From JBASEY01 sp964404285 (GTDB lineage: Bacteria > CSSED10-310): DNA of 64,000 bases. Location of the stretch: contig CAYOJK010000001.1 in assembly GCA_964404285.1 (NCBI GenBank), positions 62,001-126,000 of the forward strand, read 5' to 3'. Under the pieces are notes generated by a model. The model was not told the origin of the DNA and ran no database searches. It saw nothing but the letters and a program-made list of their open reading frames with translations. The translations under genes and the position numbers were made by a program. Below are positions 10,243 to 18,837 of the stretch, piece after piece (position 1 is the first letter of the stretch; each line of letters opens with the position of its first letter).

Positions 10243-10947
10243 CTATCGAAGCAGACTGGAGATATGCGCTATATCCAGTTTCAGTCCGACACCCATCGTT
10301 GACGAAGCGGCAATATTCAATAGATATGTGCCTTTCGCCGTAGGAGGTTTCAATTTAATCACTGTTTCAAAAAGGGCGATACTATTTTCCATGAGTTGGT
10401 CGACAGAAAACGATATCCTTCCTACCGAAGCATGGATAATACCATTTTTATCGACTCGAAAAGCTATTTTTCCACCCTTTACTTCGTTCACTGCTGTTGC
10501 AACATCCATTGTTACCGTTCCCGTTTTCGGGTTTGGCATCAACCCACGCGGACCAAGTATTTTTCCCAAACGGCCAACTTTACCCATGAAATCGGGAGTG
10601 GCTATAGCAACATCGAATTCCAGCCAACCACCCTGGATTTTTTCAATTAAATCATCTGATCCGGCCAGATCTGCACCGGCTTCTTCAGCTTCCTTGATTT
10701 TTTCTCCTTGAGCAAAAACAATGACTCGCTTGACTTTCCCCGTTCCATGCGGCAAATTGACCGTTCCTCGAACAATCTGATCAGCATGACGCGGATTTAC
10801 TCCCAATCTCATCGCAACATCTATCGATTCATTGAATTTGGCAACTTGGTTGTCTTTCAAAAACTGAAAGGCCTCAGCTAATTCATACGTTTCTTTTTGT
10901 TTGGCCTTCTCTTTTACAACTCGAAACTTCTTGCCGTGTTTCGCCAT
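10243..10947 (-). CDS. rplA: 50S ribosomal protein L1
   Basis: L1 stalk protein of the large subunit; in many bacteria it also represses its own operon by binding mRNA. The 234 residues show family motifs: GTVNLPHGTGK, the GRLGKILGPRGLMPNPKTGTV stretch and FRVDKNGIIHASVG. It lies 72 bases downstream of rplK. That gap is where L1-binding leaders occur in other species, but I did not fold it. Confidence 0.97.
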   Translation of the reverse strand: MAKHGKKFRVVKEKAKQKETYELAEAFQFLKDNQVAKFNESIDVAMRLGVNPRHADQIVRGTVNLPHGTGKVKRVIVFAQGEKIKEAEEAGADLAGSDDLIEKIQGGWLEFDVAIATPDFMGKVGRLGKILGPRGLMPNPKTGTVTMDVATAVNEVKGGKIAFRVDKNGIIHASVGRISFSVDQLMENSIALFETVIKLKPPTAKGTYLLNIAASSTMGVGLKLDIAHISSLLR

Positions 10948-11019
10948 TTAATCCTCCCTGCTAGTGGTTCAAGTGTTCAGGATTATGAACTCCCACCGAA
11001 ACGTGAGATAGTACACTTT

Positions 11020-11448
11020 TTATCCTTCAATTTCAATACCCATGCTTTTTGCTGTACCCAAGATAATTTGTTTAGCTCCTTCAAGGTCTACAGCATTCAG
11101 ATCCGGCATTTTTAATGTGGCTATCTCTTCAACCTGTTTATTGGTTACCTTACCAACCTTATCCGCTTTTGGATTAGCTGCAGCTTTTGCGATGCCGGCA
11201 GCTTGTTTCAACAAAACAGAAGCAGGCGGTGTTTTGGTTATAAATGTAAACGATCGATCTGCATAGATCGTAATGATTACGGGTATTGTCATGCCGGATT
11301 CCATCTTGGCAGTTCTTGCATTAAAAGCCTTACAAAACTCCATGATGTTGACGCCATGCTGTCCCAAAGCAGGACCAACCGGCGGTGAAGGTGTCGCCAA
11401 ACCTGCCGGACACTGCAATTTAACTAGAGCTGTTACTTTTTTAGCCAT
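11020..11448 (-). CDS. rplK: 50S ribosomal protein L11
   Basis: L11 forms the GTPase-associated centre with 23S rRNA and is needed for RelA sensing. I chose the ATG at 11448 (MAKKVTALVKLQCPAG), which has GGAGG 7 bases upstream; the open frame extends eight codons further but without a better ribosome site. The product is then 142 residues, the normal length. The Pro-rich N-terminal hinge (ATPSPPVGPALGQHGVNIMEF) and the C-terminal RNA-binding domain are intact. It follows nusG. Confidence 0.97.
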   Translation of the reverse strand: MAKKVTALVKLQCPAGLATPSPPVGPALGQHGVNIMEFCKAFNARTAKMESGMTIPVIITIYADRSFTFITKTPPASVLLKQAAGIAKAAANPKADKVGKVTNKQVEEIATLKMPDLNAVDLEGAKQIILGTAKSMGIEIEG

Positions 11449-11489
11449 TACATTCCTCCAAATTCGAATCACCCATTCCCTGACATACC

Positions 11490-12023
11490 CTAATTTGTAC
11501 TTTCGACTTGTGAAAACTCGAGTTCAACCGCAGTCGCACGACCAAAAATACTGACCATGACCTTTAAACGGTTTTTCTCCTGGTTAACCTCTTCCACCAC
11601 TCCATTGAAATTTGCAAATGCTCCTTCGGTAATTCGAACCCGTTCACCACGCTGAAATTTGACACGTGGTTTTGGTTTTTCAATCCCTTCCTGCATCTGC
11701 TCAATAATTTGGTCAACCTCTTCATCCGGTAAAGCGGCGGGTTTTTTACCTGAGCTGATAAAATCGGTTACATTGGGAGTATTTTTGACCAGATACCAAA
11801 GCGCCTCACTGAATTCCATGCGCATCAATATGTAGCCGGGGAAGAAATTCTTCTGCGATATATATTTTTTTCCGTTTTTATATTCCACAACATTGTCAAT
11901 CGGGATTAAAATTTCTTCTACCTGATCTGCAAAACCAGCTTGTTCAATTTTTTTGAGTAAATATTGCTTTACTCTTTCTTCATATCCCGAATAAACATGT
12001 AACGCATACCAGCGCATCGCCAT
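11490..12023 (-). CDS. nusG: Transcription termination/antitermination factor NusG
   Basis: Binds RNA polymerase and links it to Rho or the ribosome. The 177 residues hold the N-terminal NGN domain (WYALHVYSGYEERVK, FPGYILMRM) and a C-terminal KOW domain (GERVRITEGAFANFNGVVEEV). AGGAAG lies 5 bases before the ATG. It has the conserved position between secE and rplK. Confidence 0.98.
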   Translation of the reverse strand: MAMRWYALHVYSGYEERVKQYLLKKIEQAGFADQVEEILIPIDNVVEYKNGKKYISQKNFFPGYILMRMEFSEALWYLVKNTPNVTDFISSGKKPAALPDEEVDQIIEQMQEGIEKPKPRVKFQRGERVRITEGAFANFNGVVEEVNQEKNRLKVMVSIFGRATAVELEFSQVESTN

Positions 12024-12069
12024 AATTACTTCCTTATCACTGAAATATAAGGTGCTCAGCCTCCGTTAC

Positions 12070-12411
12070 TCAATTGGATTTATAAATCCAGAAAAGAATG
12101 CCTGAGAAAACTACAAGGGTTGTATAAGACCAGATATCTGCATGACCAGCCATTGCAGGTTGAACACCCTTAGCTAGAACAAAATCTACAAGTCCCAGAA
12201 AGAGGCCTATTATCACTGTAGCAATCATAAGTGCGGTTGTTGAACCGATGACTTCTTTTCGTGACGGCCAGGTCACTTTTTTCATTTCTACGTTTACCTC
12301 ATCAAGAAATTGCAACCAACCTGGTTTCTTTTTAGCAACAGGTTTCCGAGACTTTTGTTTGGGAGATGTTTTTTCTGTCTGTTGCATTTTGGTTTCTTTT
12401 TGAGATGTCAT
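12070..12411 (-). CDS. secE: Preprotein translocase subunit SecE, with extra C-terminal membrane segment
   Basis: Small clamp subunit of the SecYEG export channel. A basic N-terminal tail leads into the conserved amphipathic helix (FLDEVNVEMKKVTWPSRKEVIGST) and one membrane helix (ALMIATVIIGLFLGLVDFVL). Most single-span SecE proteins end there. This one continues about 35 residues and ends in a second hydrophobic stretch (WSYTTLVVFSGILFWIY). It lies between tRNA-Trp and nusG, the usual place. Confidence 0.95.
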   Translation of the reverse strand: MTSQKETKMQQTEKTSPKQKSRKPVAKKKPGWLQFLDEVNVEMKKVTWPSRKEVIGSTTALMIATVIIGLFLGLVDFVLAKGVQPAMAGHADIWSYTTLVVFSGILFWIYKSN

Positions 12412-12453
12412 TTTGTTTACCTCGATCCTGGATATATCTATCTAACTTAAAAG

Positions 12454-12530
12454 TGGCAGGCCAGGAGGGATTCGAACCCCCAACATCCGGATTTGGAGTC
12501 CGGCGCTCTGCCAATTAGAGCTACTGGCCT
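12454..12530 (-). tRNA. tRNA-Trp (CCA anticodon)
   Basis: A complete cloverleaf. The acceptor arm is AGGCCAG/CTGGCCT, the anticodon loop CTCCAAA sits on a CCGGA/TCCGG stem, the T-loop is TTCGAAT and the 3' CCA is encoded. It sits between rpmG and secE, the classic bacterial arrangement. Confidence 0.97.
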
Positions 12531-12557
12531 AACCCACACATTACAATCTCCTGCAGG

Positions 12558-12707
12558 CTATTTAACCTGCTTGTGCAGCACGTGTTTCCGGCAAAATGGA
12601 CAATACTTTTTTATTTCCAATTTACTTGGAGTCTTCTTTCTGTTCCTCGTCGTAAAATAATTTCGCCGTTTGCAATCGCCACAGGCAAGCTGAATATTAT
12701 CTCTCAT
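12558..12707 (-). CDS. rpmG: 50S ribosomal protein L33
   Basis: A short gene of 49 codons. The product begins MRDNIQLACGDCKRRNYF, continues with TTRNRKKTPSKLEIKKYCP and ends FCRKHVLHKQVK. The four cysteines in two CxxC pairs mark the zinc-binding form of L33. Length, motif (YxTxxNRKxTPxKLExxKYCP) and position between tuf and tRNA-Trp all fit. No strong ribosome-binding site is visible before the ATG. Confidence 0.96.
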   Translation of the reverse strand: MRDNIQLACGDCKRRNYFTTRNRKKTPSKLEIKKYCPFCRKHVLHKQVK

Positions 12708-12747
12708 AATTTATTTTTTTTCAATCCTTTCCTCAAATCAGCGCTTT

Positions 12748-13953
12748 TTATTCAATAATTTTGGCGATAACGCCGGCTCCAACTGTCTTGCCGCCTTCAC
12801 GAATCGCAAACCGCAAACCCTCTTCCATCGCAATTGGAGTGATCAAACGGCCAATTAGATTGACATTGTCACCAGGCATGACCATCTCGATACCCTCAGG
12901 AAGCTCCACCGAACCCGTCACATCGGTCGTGCGAAAGTAAAACTGGGGACGATAACCCTTGAAAAACGGCGTGTGACGACCACCCTCTTCCTTAGACAAA
13001 ATATACACCTCAGCCTCAAATACCGTGTGAGGCTTGATGCTGCCAGGCGCTGCCAATACCATCCCACGCTCAACTTCCTCACGCTTGATGCCACGAAGCA
13101 AACAACCCACGTTGTCGCCCGCACGACCCTCGTCAAGAAGCTTACGAAACATCTCTACACCCGTCACAACCGTCTTACGCGTCTCGGTTATACCTACAAT
13201 CTCTACCTCGTCGTTCACGTGAACAATACCACGCTCAACACGACCCGTAACAACCGTGCCACGACCCGATATCGAAAAAACATCTTCCATCGGCATCAAA
13301 AACGGCTTGTCAATAACTCGCTTGGGCTCAGGAATAAACGTATCAACCGCGTTCATCAGTTCCAATATCGGCGCCGATACCGCCGCCCAATCACCATCCG
13401 ATGGATCCATCTCCATCGCGCGAAGAGCAGAGCCGCGAATGACCGGCGTGTCATCACCAGGAAACTGATATTCGCTCAACAACTCACGAACCTCAAGCTC
13501 AACGAGCTCCAAAAGCTCCTCATCGTCGACCTGATCCACCTTGTTCAAAAAAACAACCAAACTCGGAACGTTGACCTGACGAGCCAACAACACGTGCTCA
13601 CGAGTCTGAGGCATAGGACCGTCTGCTGCAGATACTACCAGTATCGCACCGTCCATCTGAGCAGCCCCGGTAATCATGTTCTTGATATAGTCAGCGTGAC
13701 CCGGACAATCAACATGAGCATAATGACGATTCGCTGTCTCATACTCAACGTGAGACGTCGCTATCGTTATACCACGCTCTTTCTCTTCAGGAGCATTGTC
13801 AATACTACCAAAATCACGATACTCCGTCCCACCACCGGCTAACGACAAAACCTTCGTTATCGCAGACGTCAACGTCGTCTTACCATGGTCAACGTGACCT
13901 ATCGTACCAATGTTGATGTGAGGCTTACGCCTTTGAAATTTTTCTTTCGCCAT
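12748..13953 (-). CDS. tuf: Elongation factor Tu
   Basis: GTPase that delivers aminoacyl-tRNA to the ribosome. The 401 residues show the P-loop GHVDHGKT, the switch region (ERGITIATSHVEYET), DCPGHADY, NKVD, the domain 2 signature GRGTVVTGRVERG and the C-terminal PGDNVNLIGRLITPIAMEEGLRFAIREGGKTVGAGVI. The NKCD of E. coli is NKVD here, as in many bacteria. It follows four tRNA genes in the same order as the E. coli thrU-tyrU-glyT-thrT-tufB operon. Confidence 0.99.
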   Translation of the reverse strand: MAKEKFQRRKPHINIGTIGHVDHGKTTLTSAITKVLSLAGGGTEYRDFGSIDNAPEEKERGITIATSHVEYETANRHYAHVDCPGHADYIKNMITGAAQMDGAILVVSAADGPMPQTREHVLLARQVNVPSLVVFLNKVDQVDDEELLELVELEVRELLSEYQFPGDDTPVIRGSALRAMEMDPSDGDWAAVSAPILELMNAVDTFIPEPKRVIDKPFLMPMEDVFSISGRGTVVTGRVERGIVHVNDEVEIVGITETRKTVVTGVEMFRKLLDEGRAGDNVGCLLRGIKREEVERGMVLAAPGSIKPHTVFEAEVYILSKEEGGRHTPFFKGYRPQFYFRTTDVTGSVELPEGIEMVMPGDNVNLIGRLITPIAMEEGLRFAIREGGKTVGAGVIAKIIE

Positions 13954-14009
13954 GATTATCTCCTTTTACCCTGAAACCGGCCGAGTAATTTCGACGAATC
14001 TTTAACATC

Positions 14010-14082
14010 AGCCCACGACCGGAATTGAACCGGTGGCCTCATCCTTACCAAGGATGTGCTCTGCCTACTGAGCTACGTGGGC
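14010..14082 (-). tRNA. tRNA-Thr (GGT anticodon)
   Basis: Acceptor arm GCCCACG/CGTGGGC, anticodon loop TTGGTAA on a CATCC/GGATG stem, T-loop TTCAATT. The 3' CCA is not encoded. Last of four tandem tRNAs before tuf. Confidence 0.97.
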
Positions 14083-14092
14083 GCTAGAGCAA

Positions 14093-14165
14093 AGCGGGAA
14101 ACGGGATTCGAACCCGCGACCCTCAGCTTGGAAGGCTGATGCTCTGCCAGCTGAGCTATTCCCGC
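14093..14165 (-). tRNA. tRNA-Gly (TCC anticodon)
   Basis: Acceptor arm GCGGGAA/TTCCCGC, anticodon loop with TCC flanked by the CAGCC stem, T-loop TTCGAAT. CCA is not encoded. It lies 10 bases from tRNA-Thr(GGT), so both are likely processed from one transcript. Confidence 0.97.
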
Positions 14166-14178
14166 CAAATCAATATCA

Positions 14179-14261
14179 TGGGGAGAGGAGGATTTGAACC
14201 TCCGAAGTCGTCAGACAACAGATTTACAGTCTGCCCCCTTTGGCCGCTTGGGTATCTCCCC
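14179..14261 (-). tRNA. tRNA-Tyr (GTA anticodon)
   Basis: An 83-base tRNA with the long variable arm of bacterial tRNA-Tyr. Acceptor arm GGGGAGA/TCTCCCC, anticodon GTA in the loop on a CAGAC/TCTG-type stem, T-loop TTCAAAT. CCA is not encoded. Confidence 0.97.
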
Positions 14262-14288
14262 CCTAATTCGTCATTTTTCAAAGACCAA

Positions 14289-14361
14289 AGCTGGCGAAGG
14301 GACTCGAACCCCCGACCTAGTGATTACAAATCACTTGCTCTACCAGCTGAGCTACGCCAGC
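14289..14361 (-). tRNA. tRNA-Thr (TGT anticodon)
   Basis: Acceptor arm GCTGGCG/CGCCAGC, anticodon loop TTGTAAT on a GTGAT/CACT-type stem, T-loop TTCGAGT. CCA is not encoded. First gene of the tRNA-tuf transcription unit. Confidence 0.97.
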
Positions 14362-14401
14362 TCAGTCAGCGCGGGCTAGTTTATGCTGAATTCTACGAAT
14401 G

Positions 14402-15181
14402 TCAAGAGTTTTTTTCATATTTCTTACAATCGCGAGCCAGCCTGCAAACATATTCATACAAAACGATAGCAACCGAAGCGCTGACATTCAACGAGCCGGC
14501 GGGGCCCGTCAAAGGAATTCGTAAAATTTCATCACATTCTCTCTGAAGAAGCAAGCGGATACCTCGATCTTCAGAGCCAAAAATAAATGCCTTTTTTCGA
14601 TCAACAGAAATATTTTCCAGGATATCTGAACCTTTTTCAGATATCCCCGTTACTCCAAAACCTCTTTCCTTTAAAATTCCTACCGCCTGCCTCAAATTAC
14701 CAACCTTTATGACAGGAATCTGATGCAATGTTCCTGCAGAAGCCTTCATCGCTGTGCCACCCAGCGGAGCTGTAGAATGTTTGGGTATGATTACAGCGCC
14801 GACTCCCGCCGCTGCCGCCGTGCGGAATATCGCCCCCAAATTCCCCGGATCCTGAATGCCATCCAAAACCAATACACAAACCTCTTTCTCAGTGACTTCA
14901 TCCAACCAGCTCTCCAAGTTGAGATAAGTTACCAACGCAGTTCTAACGGCAATTCCCTGATGATTTGCATTGCCGGTTAGTCTATCCAGGGCAGGACGAT
15001 CGACATGCTGCACCACAACGCCGGTTCCAGCAGCGCTTCTGATTATTTGTTGCAGGCGCTTTGGGTAATGCAAACCTTTCTGCACCCAAATTCTTTCGAC
15101 AGAATTAGATTTTTGCTCCATTACTGATAAAACAGCATGCCTGCCAAATATGACGTCCTGTTGATTACTTTTACTCGCCAT
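14402..15181 (-). CDS. rlmB: 23S rRNA 2'-O-methyltransferase of the TrmH/RlmB family
   Basis: A SPOUT methyltransferase, most likely the enzyme that methylates a conserved 23S rRNA guanosine (G2251 in E. coli). The 259 residues carry an N-terminal substrate-binding domain (VIFGRHAVLSVME) and the three SAM-knot motifs: LDGIQDPGNLGAIFRTA, FIFGSEDRGI and LTGPAGSLNVSASVAI. The start overlaps the end of ispF by 11 bases, so the two are translationally coupled. RlmB rather than another TrmH paralogue is assigned from length and the GRHAV motif. Confidence 0.93.
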   Translation of the reverse strand: MASKSNQQDVIFGRHAVLSVMEQKSNSVERIWVQKGLHYPKRLQQIIRSAAGTGVVVQHVDRPALDRLTGNANHQGIAVRTALVTYLNLESWLDEVTEKEVCVLVLDGIQDPGNLGAIFRTAAAAGVGAVIIPKHSTAPLGGTAMKASAGTLHQIPVIKVGNLRQAVGILKERGFGVTGISEKGSDILENISVDRKKAFIFGSEDRGIRLLLQRECDEILRIPLTGPAGSLNVSASVAIVLYEYVCRLARDCKKYEKNS

Positions 15182-15671
15182 GAATACGTTTAACAGTTAC
15201 AGCTGCCTGAACTGCAATACCTTCATTTCGTCCGACCCAGCCCAATCCTTCAGTTGTTTTACCTTTAATATTTATGCATTGTGAGGAGACCTTCAACAAT
15301 TCACCAATTCTGTTCCGCATCATGTCGATATAAGGCAAGATTTTCGGCTTTTCGGCTATGACAATCGCATCAACCCATACAATTTCTATTTTTTCGGTCT
15401 CCAACATGTTGACGACACTGTCAATCAGAATTCCACTATCAATGCCTTTGAACTGTTCATCCGTATCAGGAAAATGTTTACCGATATCACCCAGACCAGC
15501 CGCTCCCAATAAAGCATCCGCAATGGCATGCAATAGCACGTCTGCATCGGAATGCCCTTTCAGTCCAAAGGGCCAAGGTATACTGATACCACCTAATTTC
15601 AACGGTCTGCCTTCGACAAACCTGTGTGCATCAAATCCAATACCGGTTCTGAATTCAAATTTGGATGTCAT
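15171..15671 (-). CDS. ispF: 2-C-methyl-D-erythritol 2,4-cyclodiphosphate synthase
   Basis: Fifth enzyme of the MEP isoprenoid pathway; a zinc-dependent trimer that cyclises CDP-ME 2-phosphate. The 166 residues show the metal-binding start (GIGFDAHRF), the GHSDADVLLHAIADALLGAAGLGDIG signature and a C-terminal TEGLGWVGRNEGIAVQA. Many bacteria place ispD beside ispF; here the neighbours are the Mla genes and rlmB, and ispE lies about 8 kb away at 23820-24686. Confidence 0.97.
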   Translation of the reverse strand: MTSKFEFRTGIGFDAHRFVEGRPLKLGGISIPWPFGLKGHSDADVLLHAIADALLGAAGLGDIGKHFPDTDEQFKGIDSGILIDSVVNMLETEKIEIVWVDAIVIAEKPKILPYIDMMRNRIGELLKVSSQCINIKGKTTEGLGWVGRNEGIAVQAAVTVKRIHGE

Positions 15672-15679
15672 TTATCGCC

Positions 15680-17245
15680 TCAGTTGCCCATCAAGGGAAG
15701 AAAACTCAACAGATTTTTAATGTCACGATCTTCGAATTTCAGACCGGCGCCAAAAAAGAAGTCGTCACCTCGACTTCGTTGCAGAAGAAAATCATCCCAT
15801 CCACCGGTGACATAGAATGCATCACCTATTTCCCATCGTCCATACAGTTTCAAATGAGGATCAATAGATCGGTTAAAATCCCATGCATCCAAGCTCAGCC
15901 ATAATTTTTTTCTATGTAAATTCAGATCGACGCCGAACCCTCCGGCGCTTTCTATCAATCCCCCCCTTAACGTTAGACGATGGTAATTTTTAGCGATCTG
16001 AAGCGAATAAACAGGACGATTCAAATTTAGAATTCGCCTAGTGTAATGGAGACGATTTGAGTCACCGACAAAATCCGGTGAATCGGTAAAGTCATAGAAA
16101 AACTCTTCTTCTACACTACTTCCCTCAGGGTTGTTGACAATTTCAAACAGGTAATATTTATCGGGGCGCGTCTGAATCTTCAATGAAACCGTATTCTTCA
16201 TTTCCTCGATATCGTGATAGTATTCCCCTCTATATCCAACATAGACCTTGTAATCACTTACACCCCCAATAAAGGACCTGACCTCATTTACAGTATCCCG
16301 AATGTCAACGACAGCATCATTCAAATTTTCATAAAATCGATCTTCGTTGATCAACTTCCCGACAGTTCCTCTGCCCGAATCCATTTTTTGCATGATACTA
16401 CTGAAACCATCCATAGATCGGTCTAGGTTTTCTGACGCTGAGGCAACATGTCGTGCCGTTTTATCAACATCTGAACGGTTTGCTTCCATCAGGTCATTTA
16501 AATTATTCAACACACGTTCTAAATCTGAAGCAATTCCGGGAAGCGTTTCGGCAAGAGATGCAGCAATGAGCCTGACATCACTAATTGTATCACCCATATC
16601 ACCTCGGCTGGCATGGATCAAGATTTTAAGATCGTCGGTAATCGCCCGAAAATTGGCTATTGTTTCAGTAAGAGCCATGTCATTTGCTGTTGCTGTTTTA
16701 GCCAAGCCAGCGCTCAGCAGTTCGATGTTTTCAAGAATAGCAGCTAACCTATTGGGGTCACCACCAGTTCCGATCGCCTCTTTCAAGGAAGTCGTAATTT
16801 CTCCTATATCCTGACCTACACGGTTTATCGATGCTATCAATTGATCCATATCCACAGGGGCATCTCCATAGACATGCTCCTCATCGGCCAAATGTTCAGC
16901 TCGCGATGTTCCACCACTAATCGCCACAAATTTATCGCCCATCAACCCACTTGATCCAACTAAGAATCTGGCATTTGCAGGTATTTTGACAGTAGGATTC
17001 AGGTTTATGGTAACTCTTGCTTTCCCATCCTCCAGCATAATTGATTCGACGTGTCCCACCTCAACACCGGCGTAACGAACTTTGGATTTAGGTTTTAAGC
17101 CTCCGATAGAGTCAAATTTGATATGAAGCCTATAGCCGTCTTCAGTTTGCCACGGCATTCGATCGCCACCTATTTTGAAAGTAAATATGCCAATAATGAT
17201 AAAACATGCCACTATCAACAATCCAACTTTTGCTTCTGAACTCAT
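15680..17245 (-). CDS. mlaD: MlaD-like MCE substrate-binding protein with a long C-terminal domain
   Basis: Inner-membrane-anchored MCE protein of a phospholipid transporter. It has one N-terminal membrane helix (VGLLIVACFIIIGIFTF), an MCE domain at about residues 38-115 (VRYAGVEVGHV, FLVGSSGLMGDKFVAISGG), then a long helical stretch typical of MCE tunnels (residues about 130-310). The last 200 residues are rich in alternating aromatic and polar strands (YKVYVGYRGEYYHD, KLYGRWEIGDAFYVTGGWDDFLL, FFFGAGLKF) and look like a small beta-barrel or beta-sheet domain. At 521 residues it is nearly three times the E. coli MlaD (183). It is the last gene of mlaE-mlaF-mlaD. Confidence 0.9.
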   Translation of the reverse strand: MSSEAKVGLLIVACFIIIGIFTFKIGGDRMPWQTEDGYRLHIKFDSIGGLKPKSKVRYAGVEVGHVESIMLEDGKARVTINLNPTVKIPANARFLVGSSGLMGDKFVAISGGTSRAEHLADEEHVYGDAPVDMDQLIASINRVGQDIGEITTSLKEAIGTGGDPNRLAAILENIELLSAGLAKTATANDMALTETIANFRAITDDLKILIHASRGDMGDTISDVRLIAASLAETLPGIASDLERVLNNLNDLMEANRSDVDKTARHVASASENLDRSMDGFSSIMQKMDSGRGTVGKLINEDRFYENLNDAVVDIRDTVNEVRSFIGGVSDYKVYVGYRGEYYHDIEEMKNTVSLKIQTRPDKYYLFEIVNNPEGSSVEEEFFYDFTDSPDFVGDSNRLHYTRRILNLNRPVYSLQIAKNYHRLTLRGGLIESAGGFGVDLNLHRKKLWLSLDAWDFNRSIDPHLKLYGRWEIGDAFYVTGGWDDFLLQRSRGDDFFFGAGLKFEDRDIKNLLSFLPLMGN

Positions 17246-17275
17246 GGCAAACCCCTTGTCACTTTATCCCTATTT

Positions 17276-18055
17276 TCATTCTCGATGATCCAAATCTATT
17301 ATAGCGGTACGATCTTGAACAAACTCCCTCACTTCAGGCAGAGCAGAATTCATTATTTCTTCCGGAGTTCCAGCCTGAATAACTTTTCCTTTATACAACA
17401 TTGCAATTCGATTTGCGATTCGAGTTGCACTGCGCATATCGTGCGTGATCGTAATAGATGTAACGTTAAAATGATCCCTTGTTTTCACAATCAGCCTGTC
17501 AATAATTCCTCCCATAACCGGATCGAGCCCTGTTGTTGGTTCATCGTACAGCATAATACTTGGGTTTATTGCCAAAGCTCTTGACAGGCCTGCTCGTTTT
17601 TTCATACCTCCGGATAGCTCTGACGGCCATTTGTCTCCCCAATCCTGCATCCCCGTCATCTCCAACAAATCCATGACCCTTTTTTTTATATCGGCATCGT
17701 TCATTTTCGTTCTATTACGAAGCGGAAACGCAACATTTTCAAAAACCGTCAACGAGTCAAACAATGCTCCCCCTTGAAAAAGCATACCAAAACGACTTCG
17801 AAATTCGTTGAGTTGTGCTTGATCCAGCGTTGAAACATCGATGTCATCGACGAATATCTTTCCGGAATCAGGCTTAAGGAGACCGATAATATGCTTGATC
17901 AGCACACTTTTTCCTGTGCCGCTCGCACCGATAACTGCGATAGATTCACCCTTTTTAATATTCAGGTTCACTCCACGAAGAACTTTCTTACTTCCGAAAG
18001 CCTTATGTAGATTTTCAATTCGAATTGTAAACGTATCGTGATGATCCGTGGTCAT
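17276..18055 (-). CDS. mlaF: MlaF-like ABC transporter ATPase
   Basis: ATPase that drives lipid movement by the Mla complex. The 259 residues hold Walker A (GASGTGKSV), the Q-loop (MLFQGGALFDSLTVFENVAFPLR, characteristic of the MlaF/Ttg2A group), the signature (ELSGGMKKRAGLSRAL), Walker B (IMLYDEPTTGLDP) and the switch His (ITITHDM). It lies 2 bases after mlaE. Confidence 0.95.
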   Translation of the reverse strand: MTTDHHDTFTIRIENLHKAFGSKKVLRGVNLNIKKGESIAVIGASGTGKSVLIKHIIGLLKPDSGKIFVDDIDVSTLDQAQLNEFRSRFGMLFQGGALFDSLTVFENVAFPLRNRTKMNDADIKKRVMDLLEMTGMQDWGDKWPSELSGGMKKRAGLSRALAINPSIMLYDEPTTGLDPVMGGIIDRLIVKTRDHFNVTSITITHDMRSATRIANRIAMLYKGKVIQAGTPEEIMNSALPEVREFVQDRTAIIDLDHRE

Positions 18056-18057
18056 TT

Positions 18058-18837
18058 TTAAATACTGAAAAACAGAGCGCCCAAGATATAATCGATTATC
18101 AAGATCAAGATCATCGATATAACAACGGCTGCAGTTGTCGCTTTTCCCACACCCACAGCGCCGCCTTCAGTTGTGAATCCTTTATAACAACTGACGATGG
18201 CAATAGCGACTCCGAATACAGAAGCTTTTATCAGGCCTGAATAAACATCTTCATACGTGAGAAAATCGAATGATGAGGCGATATAAGCATCCGGATTCAA
18301 ATCATAGATTTTTGTTGCGACGATATATCCCCCTCCAATACCCAGTATATCCCCGAACAATGTCAAAATCGGCATCATTAGAAAACAGGCCAGCATTCTG
18401 GGAACGATCAAATATTGTATTGGATTGACAGCAAGTGTGTAGAGCGCATCGATTTGTTCGGTTACACGCATTGATCCAAGTTCAGCCGCCATAGCTGATC
18501 CAACTCGCCCAGCGACAATCAAGCCGACCAGGATAGGAGATAATTCTCTGCACATAGAAATGGCAACCATTGTTCCGATAAGAGATTCAGCATCGAAGCG
18601 TTTAAAAGAAGAATAGGTTTGAAGAGCCAGAATGCCTCCGGTAAACGTCGTTGTCAGGGCTGCCACCCATACGGAGTTTACCCCGATTTCTTCCATTTGT
18701 TTAAAAAGGAGTTTGACGCGGTATGGTGGTCGGATCATCCAGAATAGAGTAGAAAAAAAAAGGAGACCTAATCGTCCCGTTTCTACAAGAAATTTCACCA
18801 CGGGGCGACCGATCAGTTCTAAGAGCTTGTTTATCAA
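18058..18837 (-). CDS. mlaE: MlaE-like ABC transporter permease
   Basis: Membrane subunit of the Mla/MCE lipid transporter. The 259 residues include several membrane helices and the permease signature ELGSMRVTEQIDALYTLAVNPI followed by YLIVPRMLA, plus CRELSPILVGLIVAGRVGSAMAAE. The start overlaps the dnaB stop, so helicase and transporter genes are translationally linked. Confidence 0.95.
   Translation of the reverse strand: MINKLLELIGRPVVKFLVETGRLGLLFFSTLFWMIRPPYRVKLLFKQMEEIGVNSVWVAALTTTFTGGILALQTYSSFKRFDAESLIGTMVAISMCRELSPILVGLIVAGRVGSAMAAELGSMRVTEQIDALYTLAVNPIQYLIVPRMLACFLMMPILTLFGDILGIGGGYIVATKIYDLNPDAYIASSFDFLTYEDVYSGLIKASVFGVAIAIVSCYKGFTTEGGAVGVGKATTAAVVISMILILIIDYILGALFFSI

Noticed and set aside
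12973..13842. Long plus-strand frame of 289 codons over tuf
   Set aside because: It lies antisense to a complete EF-Tu gene; its odd composition (rich in Arg, Thr, Asn, Tyr) is the complement of biased tuf codons.
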